DNA of 64,000 bases. Source: Apilactobacillus kunkeei. GTDB lineage: Bacteria > Bacillota > Bacilli > Lactobacillales > Lactobacillaceae. The translations under genes and the position numbers were made by a program. Where the stretch lies: the NCBI RefSeq assembly GCF_005930975.1, contig NZ_VBSE01000040.1, positions 1 through 64,000 on the forward strand, in the 5' to 3' direction. Numbering within the stretch: the first letter of the stretch is position 1; every line of letters starts with the position of its first letter. The notes beneath the pieces were generated by a model, which was not told where the DNA came from, did no database searches, and saw nothing but the letters and a program-made list of their open reading frames with translations. This document shows positions 1-8,323 of this stretch, piece by piece.

Positions 1-54
1 TTAATTCTTACAACCAAGTTGTAAGTTCCTTACACATCATCGATTATCAATCTT

Positions 55-72
55 GTTCAGTTTTCAAAGATC
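55..72 (-). promoter_or_regulatory. boxA-like antitermination leader
   Basis: On the minus strand this reads GATCTTTGAAAACTGAAC, the conserved boxA-region sequence commonly seen just ahead of 16S or 23S rRNA in lactobacilli and relatives. Known role: Nus-factor antitermination. Its position just downstream of tandem promoters supports an rRNA operon continuing left of the window. Confidence 0.6.
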
Positions 73-112
73 TACCATTTCATAACTTGCTGTCTCAATT
101 GACAACTTATTA

Positions 113-141
113 ATCATACCATTATATCAAAGGCATGTCAA
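113..141 (-). promoter_or_regulatory. Proximal promoter (TTGACA-17-TATGAT) of leftward rrn-type unit
   Basis: Minus-strand consensus -35 TTGACA (136-141), 17-base spacer, -10 TATGAT (113-118). Closest to the boxA-like leader at 55-72, which would be within the transcript. Confidence 0.75.
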
Positions 142-189
142 CGACTTTTTTTAATGGCTATTGCGTAGTATCAACAACGCAACTCATTT

Positions 190-218
190 ATAATATCAAA
201 TCAATGACATCGTGTCAA
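190..218 (-). promoter_or_regulatory. Middle promoter (TTGACA-17-TATTAT) of leftward rrn-type unit
   Basis: Minus-strand consensus -35 TTGACA (213-218), 17-base spacer, -10 TATTAT (190-195). Second of three tandem promoters. Confidence 0.7.
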
Positions 219-287
219 CATGTTTTGAAAAATTAATTGTTGCTGGTTAGTAATCATATTTGATTACCTCTCTCAACAACAAATAAT

Positions 288-316
288 ATTATGCCAGGTA
301 ACCCTTATAAAGTCAA
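288..316 (-). promoter_or_regulatory. Distal promoter (TTGACT-17-CATAAT) of leftward rrn-type unit
   Basis: Minus-strand -35 TTGACT (311-316) and -10 CATAAT (288-293) are separated by exactly 17 bases. It is the farthest upstream of three tandem promoters reading off the left edge. Confidence 0.5.
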
Positions 317-327
317 CACTTCTATGC

Positions 328-370
328 AAATAAAATAAAAAAGGTAGGTTGAATTAATCAACCTACCTTT
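328..370 (-). terminator. tyrS rho-independent terminator
   Basis: A perfect 13-bp inverted repeat (340-352 / 358-370, 5-base loop) sits just after the tyrS stop. On the minus strand it is followed by a T-rich run. Confidence 0.85.
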
Positions 371-384
371 AAATGACTATTTCG

Positions 385-1641
385 TTATTTAATTCTAGCT
401 AAGAAGTACTTCTTTTTACCTCTTCTAACAACTACGAACTTACCGTCAAATGATGCACTTGGATCAATTTCAAAATCAACATCGTCAATTTTTTCTCCAT
501 TAATACGGATAGCACCGTTGCTTACATCTTCTCTAGCCTGTCTTCTTGATGGTTCGATTGAAGTACCGTCTGCTAACCATTCAACAATGTTCTTCTTGTC
601 TGCACTAACTTCAACAGAAGGCATGTTCTTGAATCCAGTTTCTACTTCAGCAGTAGTTAAATCTTGAACGTTTCCTGAGAATAATGCCTCGGTAATGTTT
701 TGTGCTTCAACTACAGCATCCTTACCATGAACGAATTCAGTTACTTCTTCGGCTAAACGACGTTGAGCTGCTCTCTTCCATGGTTCGTTCTTAACTTGTT
801 CTTCCAGTTCTTCAATTTCTTCTTTATTTAAGAAAGTAAAGTACTTCAAGTACTTGATAACATCCCTGTCATCTGTGTTAATCCAGAATTGGTAGAATTC
901 ATAAGGAGTTGTCTTTTCAGGATCAAGCCATACAGCTCCACCTTCAGTTTTACCAAACTTAGTTCCATCTGCCTTAAGCATTAATGGAATCGTTAAACCG
1001 AATGCTTTAGCATCTGCACCTTGAGTCTTATGAATTAACTCGATACCCCCAGTAATGTTCCCCCATTGATCGGCACCACCGATTTGTAATTCAACACCAT
1101 TATTCTTGTATAGGTGTTCAAAGTCCATTGCCTGTAGAATTTGATAGGTAAATTCAGTGTATGAGATACCTGTTTCTAGACGACTTGAAACAATTTCCTT
1201 GTTTAACATAGTGTTAACGTTGAAACGTTTACCGTAAATACGAAGGAAGTCTAATAATGATAGTTTTGAAGTCCAGTCGTAGTTGTTAACAATTTGGAAC
1301 TTACCATCTTCACCAAACAAACTCTTCATTTGGTTAGTTAAGCATTCTTCATTGTGCTTAACTTGTTCCATACTTTGTAACTTTCTTTCAGCTTTCTTAC
1401 CTGATGGGTCACCGATTGAACCAGTAGCACCACCAATTAGGATTACAGGTTTGTATCCAGCCAATTGGAATCTCTTTAAAATCATGAAGGGAATTAAATG
1501 TCCAACATGCATACTATCACCAGTTGGGTCAATTCCTGCATATAGGCCAATTTTCTTTTCATTTACTTCTTTCTTTAGGCCTTCAGCATCAGTTTGTTGA
1601 TTAATAGCACCACGCCATTGTAAATCATCAATAATGTCCAT
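385..1641 (-). CDS. tyrS: Tyrosyl-tRNA synthetase
   Basis: Charges tRNA-Tyr with tyrosine in the cytoplasm. The protein is class I: the N-terminal Rossmann domain carries the HIGH-like HVGHL and the KMSKS-like KFGKT segment, and the C-terminal ~65 residues form the S4-like RNA-binding domain (SRRQAREDVSNGAIRINGEK). At 418 residues it is full length. I place the start at 1641 (MDIIDDLQ), because AGGAGGAAG lies 5-13 bases ahead; the frame stays open 33 bases further upstream, but that part lies inside the T-box terminator. It is monocistronic, with its own T-box leader and terminator. Confidence 0.97.
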   Translation of the reverse strand: MDIIDDLQWRGAINQQTDAEGLKKEVNEKKIGLYAGIDPTGDSMHVGHLIPFMILKRFQLAGYKPVILIGGATGSIGDPSGKKAERKLQSMEQVKHNEECLTNQMKSLFGEDGKFQIVNNYDWTSKLSLLDFLRIYGKRFNVNTMLNKEIVSSRLETGISYTEFTYQILQAMDFEHLYKNNGVELQIGGADQWGNITGGIELIHKTQGADAKAFGLTIPLMLKADGTKFGKTEGGAVWLDPEKTTPYEFYQFWINTDDRDVIKYLKYFTFLNKEEIEELEEQVKNEPWKRAAQRRLAEEVTEFVHGKDAVVEAQNITEALFSGNVQDLTTAEVETGFKNMPSVEVSADKKNIVEWLADGTSIEPSRRQAREDVSNGAIRINGEKIDDVDFEIDPSASFDGKFVVVRRGKKKYFLARIK

Positions 1642-1654
1642 GTTTCTTCCTCCT

Positions 1655-1910
1655 AATAAAAAAGTCCCTGACAAATAAATTGTCAGGGACGAAATTTTTT
1701 GTTAATCCGCGTTACCACCCAAGTTATCGCATAAATATGCAATCTCTTTCAATCATTTATAACGAAATGACTCGTCCAATAACGGAAAGCTCTGTAGGTG
1801 TAATTCTTCAACGCGTTTGCCTAGTTCGCATCTCCACTAGGTTTCTGAATACACAAATCGCATTAAATACTGGTAACTACTTCTTAGCTTTATATTTAAT
1901 AGATACTATC
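1655..1910 (-). promoter_or_regulatory. Tyrosine T-box riboswitch leader of tyrS
   Basis: The minus strand carries the T-box signature TGGGTGGTAACGCGG (about 1706-1720), which base-pairs with the uncharged tRNA acceptor end. A strong terminator hairpin follows (GTCCCTGACA arms at 1663-1692) with a T run directly before the tyrS ribosome site. Near the base of stem I, AAAGCT at the 5' side can pair with AGCTTT at the 3' side, and a TAC triplet precedes the latter, which fits a Tyr specifier. Uncharged tRNA-Tyr would switch transcription on. Confidence 0.92.
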
Positions 1911-1939
1911 ATAATAATCAGCAAAGAAATAAAAGTCAA
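1911..1939 (-). promoter_or_regulatory. Promoter of the T-box/tyrS transcript
   Basis: Minus-strand -35 TTGACT (1934-1939), 17-base spacer, -10 TATTAT (1911-1916), immediately upstream of the T-box stem I sequence. It overlaps the very end of the neighbouring upstream reading frame. Confidence 0.75.
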
Positions 1940-1941
1940 CA

Positions 1942-2706
1942 CTATTTAATTTGGCTTAGCTTTTGCTTGATTTCAGGCATCATCTTTTGAAGAGCTTCAG
2001 CTTGAGCTTTTTGAGTAAATTCGGCAGTTGCCTTCTTAACTAGTGCCTTTTTTTGTGCACCTGTCATCTTAGGGTTCTTCATCATTGCTGCCTTCACTTG
2101 AGCTTGAACGTATTGTTCAGCCGCCATCTTCATTTTGGCTTGAGCATCAGTGTTTGAACCACTAATTTCTTTGATGATTGCAGGTAATTGTTTTGCTTGG
2201 TTAACTGTTAAAGTCATCCAGCTCTTTGGAACGTAGAAGTAATTGATTGTTTTTACTCTAGTTGGTTTTTGTGCTAAACCAAACCATAGGCGATTAGCAC
2301 TTGAGTTGTATTCATACTTAACAGTCTTAGTTACTAGCTTAGCCTTAGTATTATTAATAGTAATAATCTTGTTTTCGACCTTATCAGTACCAGTGTGTGA
2401 TGGTTTAGTTACCTTTTCATCAGTACGGTAAATAACTACCTTATCTTTACCAGAAGTACCAATTGGTTGATAAAGTAGAATATCCATACCTTTGTCAGAA
2501 CTAGAAACTAATTTGAATGAAGTTTCGTGACTAACTTTATGCATACCATAGTGATCATGGAAGTTAATAGTAATGAAGAAAGTTGAAAGGATAAATAGTC
2601 CTGCGAACACGATTGAAGTAATAGCGTGCAATACCTTGTTGCTAGTTAATAGGTTAAAACAAATAAAGAATAGAAATGCTGAAATGCATAATACAAATAA
2701 AATCAT
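1942..2706 (-). CDS. DUF4811-family membrane-anchored protein
   Basis: 254 residues. Two N-terminal hydrophobic helices (about residues 1-20 and 28-48) are followed by a soluble, probably extracytoplasmic region of mixed strands and a Lys/Gln/Ala-rich helical tail rich in AQAKMK-type segments. I recognise it as the DUF4811 family, which in lactobacilli regularly follows a DHA2 drug exporter; the function is unknown. The start codon overlaps the stop of the exporter gene (TAATG), so the two are translationally coupled. A role as accessory subunit or stabiliser of the exporter is inferred only from this linkage. Confidence 0.8.
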   Translation of the reverse strand: MILFVLCISAFLFFICFNLLTSNKVLHAITSIVFAGLFILSTFFITINFHDHYGMHKVSHETSFKLVSSSDKGMDILLYQPIGTSGKDKVVIYRTDEKVTKPSHTGTDKVENKIITINNTKAKLVTKTVKYEYNSSANRLWFGLAQKPTRVKTINYFYVPKSWMTLTVNQAKQLPAIIKEISGSNTDAQAKMKMAAEQYVQAQVKAAMMKNPKMTGAQKKALVKKATAEFTQKAQAEALQKMMPEIKQKLSQIK

Positions 2707-4151
2707 TATTTATTTACCCCCTTTTTATTGTCATGTAGCCAGAAGCTAGCAATGAATCCAACTACGATAAAGAATGCAGCTACCCAAAATGCAGCATGGT
2801 AACCACTTAAAGTAGCGTTAATTGCTGAATCCTTGTAAGCCAATGGATCTAGTTTTAATAGTGACTTAGCAGGCATGTTGCTTGTAGTTACGTTTGAAAG
2901 AATTGAAACCAATACAGCAGTGGCAATGGCAGCACCTACTTGTCTTACAGTATTGTTAACTGCAGTACCATGGTTAATCTTGTCGTCAGGTAATGCATTC
3001 ATACCATAAGTAGTTGAAGGCATCATTACAAGAGCCATACCAAATGTTCTTACAGCATACAAGATAATAATGTAAGCAATTCCTGTGTCTGAAGTAATGT
3101 ATGCGAATGGTAATGTTCCAAAGAATAATAGAATTAAACCTGTAGTAATTAGTTTCTTAGCACCATGCTTATCAAAAATTGCACCGGCAAATGGAGATAC
3201 AACCCCCATCATTAAAGCACCAAGTAATAGACTTAGTCCTGAATGGAAAGCATTCATACCACGAACAATTTGTAGGTATAAAGGTAATACCATTTCAAAA
3301 CCAACTAAAGCCATCATCGTAATTGATGATAGGATAGTTGCAATTGAGAACTTAGCTGACTTGAATACCTTGACGTCTAAGAATGGTTTTTCCATCACTA
3401 ATTGACGCCATACAAACAATACAATAAAAATTGCACCAATAATTAATGTAGAGATAACAGTTGCGCTACCCCATCCATCAGTTCCAACTTCTGAGAAACC
3501 GTAAAGTGCACTACCAAAACCAATGGTTGAAAGAATTAATGATAACACGTCAATCTTTTCCTTATTAGTAGGTAGAATTGGACGCATGTAGTATAGACCT
3601 AATAAAATCACAATGGCGACGATTGGAATAATAATTCCAAATAGATCACGCCATGAGTAGTTAATTAAAATCCAGCCTGATAGAGTTGGTCCAATTGCAG
3701 GAGCTAAACCGATAACAACACCGGATAATCCCATTGCTGCCCCACGTTTTTCAGGAGGGAAGATTCTTAGCATGATAGTTTGTAGCAATGGCATTGTTAC
3801 ACCAACACCAAGTGCTTGAATTAAACGAGCTGCTAACAAAGTCCCAAAGTTAGGAGCGAAGAAAGCTAACACAGTTCCCGCTTCAAAAATTGACATAGCT
3901 CCTAAATATAACCACTTAGTGTTAACACGATTTGACAACCATGCACTAACTGGGATAGCAATCCCGTTTACCAACATAAATCCAGAAGTTAACCATTGAA
4001 CAGTTGAAGTGCTAATGTCAAAGTCTTTCATTAATGTAGGAAAAGCAGTTGCTAAAATTGTTTGATTTAAAATGGTACAAAAAGTACCAACCAATAAAAT
4101 CACAACAAGCATAATCTTGTTGTATGATTTACCGTTTGCATCTACATTCAT
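2706..4151 (-). CDS. DHA2-family (14-TM) MFS multidrug exporter
   Basis: 481 residues with about 14 hydrophobic segments, typical of EmrB/QacA/LmrB-type H+-driven drug antiporters in the cytoplasmic membrane. Helix 1 carries LNQTILATAFPTLMKDF, loop 2/3 the motif A region, and helix 5 the antiporter motif C (GLAPAIGPTLSGWI). The ribosome site AAGGGG precedes ATG at 4151. It is co-transcribed with the DUF4811 gene and divergent from a merR gene whose product probably controls it. The substrate cannot be read from sequence. Confidence 0.92.
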   Translation of the reverse strand: MNVDANGKSYNKIMLVVILLVGTFCTILNQTILATAFPTLMKDFDISTSTVQWLTSGFMLVNGIAIPVSAWLSNRVNTKWLYLGAMSIFEAGTVLAFFAPNFGTLLAARLIQALGVGVTMPLLQTIMLRIFPPEKRGAAMGLSGVVIGLAPAIGPTLSGWILINYSWRDLFGIIIPIVAIVILLGLYYMRPILPTNKEKIDVLSLILSTIGFGSALYGFSEVGTDGWGSATVISTLIIGAIFIVLFVWRQLVMEKPFLDVKVFKSAKFSIATILSSITMMALVGFEMVLPLYLQIVRGMNAFHSGLSLLLGALMMGVVSPFAGAIFDKHGAKKLITTGLILLFFGTLPFAYITSDTGIAYIIILYAVRTFGMALVMMPSTTYGMNALPDDKINHGTAVNNTVRQVGAAIATAVLVSILSNVTTSNMPAKSLLKLDPLAYKDSAINATLSGYHAAFWVAAFFIVVGFIASFWLHDNKKGVNK

Positions 4152-4208
4152 AATCTAAACCCCTTTTCATTAATATTTTTATTTTCTCTATAAATTTCGA
4201 CAATAACT

Positions 4209-4237
4209 AATATACAACTGACATTTTTTATTGTCAA
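4209..4237 (-). promoter_or_regulatory. Exporter promoter with inverted repeat in the spacer
   Basis: Minus-strand TTGACA (4232-4237), 17-base spacer, TATATT (4209-4214). An inverted repeat TGACA-N8-TGTCA (4219-4236) occupies the spacer, the position where MerR-family proteins bind. The -35 box also forms half of a 7-bp inverted repeat (4231-4249) with the -35 of the divergent merR promoter. Confidence 0.65.
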
Positions 4238-4242
4238 CAAAT

Positions 4243-4270
4243 TTGACAAAGATATTAAAAAATATATAAT
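4243..4270 (+). promoter_or_regulatory. merR promoter
   Basis: Plus-strand TTGACA (4243-4248), 16-base spacer, TATAAT (4265-4270). Divergent from, and nearly back-to-back with, the exporter promoter, so one bound regulator could affect both. Confidence 0.7.
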
Positions 4271-4336
4271 AATTATTGATTATGTGACACCATTCAGAAA
4301 AAATTAAGAAATTTAAGAAAAAAAGGATGTGAGATT

Positions 4337-4801
4337 GTGGAAGAAAAATATAGTAAGGAAGATATCCAAGACTACTCCAACCGCATTCATAATTTAATGC
4401 AAGATCTTGACCTATCAATTGGTATTGGCGGATTGTCTAGAACCTGTAACGTGTCTCAAAGTAAGATTAGATATTGGGAACAAAAAGGATATATTCACTG
4501 TCAGAAGGGTAATAAAAATACAAGCCATCGTTATCCATATTCATCAATCATTAAGGTAGAATTAATTAAATCTTTTTTGAACTCCGGATACACACTTGCT
4601 AAGGCAGCTGAAAAAGCAGAAGTTTTTGATAAAACTGGGAGCCTCCTTCATAGAATCGCTAAACAGCGTTTTAACTGCATTGATGTGATTGATGAACGTC
4701 CCGCAATTGATATGGGTCCTCTGAAAGATGATCCAAAAAAACATATCTACTTTGTCGACTATGACGGCAGCTTAGAGGCTCAAATTATTAAGAAAAAATA
4801 A
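4337..4801 (+). CDS. MerR-family transcriptional regulator
   Basis: 154 residues with a GTG start behind AAGGATGTGAG. An N-terminal extension of ~28 residues precedes the winged helix (GGLSRTCNVSQSKIRYWEQKGYI), which resembles the GlnR/TnrA-like branch of MerR proteins; a helical segment then follows (VELIKSFLNSGYTLAKAAEKA). No effector-binding cysteine cluster is visible, so the ligand is unknown. Divergence from the DHA2 exporter with overlapping promoter elements suggests local control of drug efflux. Confidence 0.88.
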   Translation: MEEKYSKEDIQDYSNRIHNLMQDLDLSIGIGGLSRTCNVSQSKIRYWEQKGYIHCQKGNKNTSHRYPYSSIIKVELIKSFLNSGYTLAKAAEKAEVFDKTGSLLHRIAKQRFNCIDVIDERPAIDMGPLKDDPKKHIYFVDYDGSLEAQIIKKK

Positions 4802-4834
4802 AAATGAATTCCAAGTATGGAATTCATTTTTTAT
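4801..4834 (+). terminator. merR terminator
   Basis: 13-bp inverted repeat (4801-4813 / 4818-4830) followed by a T run. Confidence 0.85.
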
Positions 4835-4869
4835 TTGTAATAATATTGAAATAATTGAGGTTCATAGCT

Positions 4870-4898
4870 TTGATATATTAGGAATTTTAATTTATAAT
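4870..4898 (+). promoter_or_regulatory. Promoter of the PNAG-type operon
   Basis: TTGATA (4870-4875), 17-base spacer, TATAAT (4893-4898). The ~110 bases between it and the first start codon hold no other obvious signal apart from the ribosome site AAAGGAGG. Confidence 0.6.
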
Positions 4899-5012
4899 TA
4901 AAGTATGATAAATATATGGTTTTTTAAGTCATACATATGAACAACACGCTAAAATATCTTATTGTATTCTAATATCTTTTTTAGTGGTCCTTAAAGGAGG
5001 AATTCATTTATA

Positions 5013-6230
5013 ATGTGGTTTTTAGATATTATTAACGATTTCATTATCGGGTATCCAATTGTTGTGTCAGCAATTTGGATTGTCGGGGCGCTATACAGTA
5101 ACATCTACCGCCGTTCTGAAAGATTCGCCAAAGTGGATGGATCTGAACTAGTTTCAATTCTAGTTCCCGCTCATAACGAAAGTGATACGTTAAATGAAGC
5201 GATTTCTGCAATTTCAAACATTGACTATAAGAATTTTGAGGTTGTTTTAATTGATGATAAAAGTGATGACGATACATTAGATATTATGTACAAGTTACAA
5301 AAGCAATATGCTAGTCAATTCAAAATCAAAGTCGTTGCAATCGATGTTAACCAAGGTAAGGCAAATGCAATGAACGAAGGATTTAAAATTGCTAAAGGCC
5401 AATATGTTATTGGTATCGATTCAGATTCCCTACTAGCAGCTAACTCAGTAACTGAACTAGTTAAGACACTTAAGACTAATCCAAAACTAGGTGCTGTTGC
5501 TGGTAAACCAGTTGTTAGAAATAGAACTACGGTTTTAGGTCGTTTACAACTTCTTGAATATATCGGTGTTATCGATATTATCAAAAAAGCTCAATCATAC
5601 CTATATGGACGTATCAATACCGTTTCTGGTGTTATTGTTGGTTTTAGACGTGAAGCACTAGAAGACGTAGGTGGATGGCATACTGATGTTATTACTGAAG
5701 ATATTGATATTACTTGGAGAATGTATCGTAAGGGTTGGAGCGTTAGTTACCAACCTACAGCAATCTGTTGGATTCTAGTTCCAGAAAACACTAGAAACTT
5801 AATTAAACAACGTCGTCGTTGGGCTCGTGGTGGTATGGAAGTTATTGCTAAGAACAAGGATCTTCTACTACATGGTTCAATTACTCAAAAAGCTTTAATG
5901 TACGAAACAATCATCAGTAGTACTTGGGCTGTTTTAACTGCATTAAGTACTATCTCTTATTTCTTCAACCTATTATTAATTCATGAAGTTCAATTAGATG
6001 GTGACGTCTTATTAGTACTTATTATCGTCAGTATCTTACAATTCTTTATTGGTTTCTATGGTTCACACGAAACTGCCCTACTAAGCTTCGTCGACTTATT
6101 ATTGATTCCTGCTTACATTGTTTACTACTGGATGGTTAACTTAATTTCATGTATCTTGGCTTTAGTTTCATTCTTCCTAGATCCTGAAAATGTGGGTACC
6201 TGGAGTAGTCCAGACCGGGGGGTAAAATAA
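5013..6230 (+). CDS. IcaA/PgaC-like poly-N-acetylglucosamine synthase (GT2)
   Basis: 405 residues. A membrane helix (about 8-28) is followed by a family-2 glycosyltransferase domain with the processive-synthase motifs VPAHNE, IDDKSDDDT, DSD (136-138), TED (228-230) and QRRRW (266-270). Three to four C-terminal membrane helices follow. Enzymes of this type polymerise UDP-GlcNAc into beta-1,6-linked PNAG while exporting the chain. The next two genes match the IcaD and IcaB roles, which supports PNAG rather than hyaluronan or cellulose. An icaC-like gene is missing here. Confidence 0.88.
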   Translation: MWFLDIINDFIIGYPIVVSAIWIVGALYSNIYRRSERFAKVDGSELVSILVPAHNESDTLNEAISAISNIDYKNFEVVLIDDKSDDDTLDIMYKLQKQYASQFKIKVVAIDVNQGKANAMNEGFKIAKGQYVIGIDSDSLLAANSVTELVKTLKTNPKLGAVAGKPVVRNRTTVLGRLQLLEYIGVIDIIKKAQSYLYGRINTVSGVIVGFRREALEDVGGWHTDVITEDIDITWRMYRKGWSVSYQPTAICWILVPENTRNLIKQRRRWARGGMEVIAKNKDLLLHGSITQKALMYETIISSTWAVLTALSTISYFFNLLLIHEVQLDGDVLLVLIIVSILQFFIGFYGSHETALLSFVDLLLIPAYIVYYWMVNLISCILALVSFFLDPENVGTWSSPDRGVK

Positions 6231-6232
6231 TT

Positions 6233-6544
6233 ATGAAGAAAGATTTGAGAAAAGATTACGAAAGATTCGTAATTAGAAAGAGCATTAGTCCGTTAAGACG
6301 TTTAGTTCACTTTATTTTATTTACTGCTTTATGGATTTATGTTGCCTTTGTTTTAGTCGTAAACTTCGCTTTTCTATTTGGTTTCTACAGTGACGATTTC
6401 GTTAGTTTCTACCTATTATTAAATCTAAACTATGATTTATACATTAAACTATTAATTTCAATTGCTGGATTAATTATTGTCACTGCAATATACTCAACGT
6501 TTAGATTAGTTTATTTACGGAGGTTAAACAAAGATGTCAAATAA
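6233..6544 (+). CDS. IcaD/PgaD-like small membrane subunit
   Basis: 103 residues. A basic cytoplasmic N-terminus (KKDLRKDYERFVIRK) is followed by two strongly hydrophobic helices (about 22-48 and 66-92) and a short basic tail. The gene starts two bases after the synthase stop and overlaps the deacetylase by 11 bases. Size, topology and location match the auxiliary subunit needed for full activity of PNAG synthases. The sequence itself is too divergent to prove this, so the call rests mainly on context. Confidence 0.7.
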   Translation: MKKDLRKDYERFVIRKSISPLRRLVHFILFTALWIYVAFVLVVNFAFLFGFYSDDFVSFYLLLNLNYDLYIKLLISIAGLIIVTAIYSTFRLVYLRRLNKDVK

Positions 6545-7466
6545 GAAGCAAAAAATGACAAGAAAGCAACGTAAGATTATTGTTATTATTCTAGCAATCA
6601 TTTTATTTGTACTTATGTCATTTACTATTCACAGATCTGTTGCTTACGATAAAGGTAGTAGTGAATACTATGGATTAACTAAGCAAGAAGCAAAAGCAAA
6701 AAACGGTATCTTGGTATTTTGTTACCACCGTATCTTAAAGAACAACCTAGGGGTTAACGTTTCAAGAACCCTATCAACCAATTCACAACTTCACGATTTC
6801 GATGTGCCCGCTAACGAATTCAAAGAACAAATGGAATTCTTACACAAGCACAACATCAAGGTTATCTCTGGTGCTGAAATGGTCAAGATGACCAATTCAA
6901 AGAAACCAATCAAAGGTAAATATGCTGTACTAACATTTGATGATATTGATAGAACTACTATTGATAACGCTATTCCAATTATGAAAAAGTACAACTATCC
7001 TTTCACTACTTTTATTATCACTGGTAACACTGGTAGATATCGTGAAGGTACTCAACTAGCTACATGGTCACAAATTCACGAAGCTAGAAAAGAAGCTGGT
7101 AACCTGATGACAATTGGTGTTCACACCAATAATATGCATTATCTTACTTCAAACTTAATTCCAGTGTTTAACCTACCTAAGAACTACGATCGATTTACAA
7201 AGGACTTTGTTAAGTCTAGAAAAGTGCTAAAGGCACATACTGGTATTTATGCTGATTCATTTGCCTATCCTTATGGTGGTGGTACTCCTAGAATCTCACA
7301 ATTCTTGGCAAGACAACCTCATCTAGGATGGGTTGGAACACTAGATTCCGGTACTGTTTACAACAATGGTAACGGTAATCATACTGATCCAATCTACACA
7401 CCAAGAATGATTATTAATACAAATAGTTGGCCAAGTATCAGAGAATGGTTCTCAAAGAAAAGTTAA
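6534..7466 (+). CDS. IcaB/PgaB-like polysaccharide N-deacetylase
   Basis: 310 residues. One N-terminal membrane anchor (about 14-31) precedes an extracellular NodB-type domain. The metal/catalytic motif reads LTFDDID (D136, D137), and the second motif is HTNNMH (H197, H202), as in IcaB where the glycine after the aspartates is also absent. A later FAYPYGGG motif matches the conserved tail. It removes some acetyl groups from PNAG, giving positive charges that hold the polymer to cells. It starts inside icaD with ribosome site GGAGG. Confidence 0.88.
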   Translation: MSNKKQKMTRKQRKIIVIILAIILFVLMSFTIHRSVAYDKGSSEYYGLTKQEAKAKNGILVFCYHRILKNNLGVNVSRTLSTNSQLHDFDVPANEFKEQMEFLHKHNIKVISGAEMVKMTNSKKPIKGKYAVLTFDDIDRTTIDNAIPIMKKYNYPFTTFIITGNTGRYREGTQLATWSQIHEARKEAGNLMTIGVHTNNMHYLTSNLIPVFNLPKNYDRFTKDFVKSRKVLKAHTGIYADSFAYPYGGGTPRISQFLARQPHLGWVGTLDSGTVYNNGNGNHTDPIYTPRMIINTNSWPSIREWFSKKS

Positions 7467-7471
7467 TTAAA

Positions 7472-7504
7472 AAAAGCCATACGACTTAATCGTATGGCTT
7501 TTTT
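7472..7504 (+). terminator. PNAG operon terminator
   Basis: About 14-bp inverted repeat with GCCATACGA / TCGTATGGC core and 5-base loop, ending in TTTTT. Confidence 0.85.
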
Positions 7505-7521
7505 AGTATCCTTTTTTGCGC

Positions 7522-7556
7522 AAATAAAGAAGCCCTCAGACGAGGACTTCTTTTTG
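7522..7556 (-). terminator. gpmA terminator
   Basis: Hairpin of about 12 bp with one mismatch (7526-7537 / 7542-7553) just downstream of the gpmA stop; T-rich on both strands, so possibly bidirectional. Confidence 0.65.
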
Positions 7557-7560
7557 TTTA

Positions 7561-8253
7561 TTATTTGTCTAATTTTGTCTTGTTTTGAACTTCTAGTTTA
7601 TCGTTAAATTCGTAAACTACAGGTTCACCCGTCTTCATTTCAAGATCCATGATGTCGTCATCAGAGATTCTTTCAATGTACTTGCTTAATGCACGTAGTG
7701 AGTTACCGTGCGCAGCGATGATAACGTTTTTGCCATCTAATAGCTTAGGAGCAATTTCGTCAGCCCATAGAGGCATAACACGTTCTAAAGTAACCTTTAG
7801 GTTTTCACCACCAGGAATCAAGTTAGGATCTAGGTCCTTGTAACGACGGTCGTTTACAGCTGAACCTTCGTCATCTGCACTCAATAGTGGAGGTAGTGTG
7901 TCGTATGAACGACGCCAAATGTGAACTTGTTCGTCTCCGTACTTTTCAGCAGTTTCTTTCTTGTTTAGACCTTGTAAACGACCGTAGTGACGTTCGTTTA
8001 GTCTCCAAGTCTTAGTTTCAGGTACCCATAGTTGGTCTGATTCTTCTAAGGCGTAATGTAATGTCTTGATAGCACGAGTTAGAACTGAAGTATATGCGTA
8101 ATCAAATTCTAGTCCTGCCTTCTTAACTAATTTACCAGCTTCTTTAGCTTCTTCTACACCCTTATCGCTTAGGTCAACATCTTCCCAACCAGTGAATTGG
8201 TTTGAAAGGTTCCATTGACTTTGTCCGTGACGGATTAATACAAGTTTTGACAT
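7561..8253 (-). CDS. gpmA: 2,3-bisphosphoglycerate-dependent phosphoglycerate mutase
   Basis: 230 residues, the usual length for dPGM. It interconverts 3- and 2-phosphoglycerate in glycolysis. The catalytic phosphohistidine lies in [10 protein letters not shown] (H9), followed by the family motifs [27 protein letters not shown] and the second active-site histidine in [10 protein letters not shown]. It stands alone between two terminators and has a ribosome site AAAGGGG. Nothing is odd apart from its position beside surface-polymer genes. Confidence 0.97.
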   Translation of the reverse strand: MSKLVLIRHGQSQWNLSNQFTGWEDVDLSDKGVEEAKEAGKLVKKAGLEFDYAYTSVLTRAIKTLHYALEESDQLWVPETKTWRLNERHYGRLQGLNKKETAEKYGDEQVHIWRRSYDTLPPLLSADDEGSAVNDRRYKDLDPNLIPGGENLKVTLERVMPLWADEIAPKLLDGKNVIIAAHGNSLRALSKYIERISDDDIMDLEMKTGEPVVYEFNDKLEVQNKTKLDK

Positions 8254-8323
8254 AGGTCGAAAACCCCTTTCTATTTCTTAAATCAACAATACTATTTTAC
8301 ATCAAAAGTAAAAAATTTACATC

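Larger units (their letters stand above)
1..384 (-). other. Gene-free left edge: rRNA-type promoter/leader region
   Basis: No credible coding sequence lies here. Read on the minus strand the stretch holds three successive sigma-A promoters, a boxA-like leader and a short inverted repeat at 9-25, all pointing off the left edge; the last ~45 bases hold the tyrS terminator. Stacked strong promoters followed by a 'CTTTGAAAACTGAAC' leader are the usual arrangement upstream of an rRNA operon in Firmicutes. The rRNA itself is not in the window, so the identity of the downstream gene is inferred. Confidence 0.65.

Noticed and set aside
1680-1949. 89-residue frame on the plus strand across the tyrS leader
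   Set aside because: It runs antisense through the T-box terminator and specifier region and has no ribosome site; the T-box explains the conservation expected here.
4188-4418. 76-residue minus-strand frame between the exporter and merR
   Set aside because: It covers both divergent promoters and is antisense to the merR start; no ribosome site.
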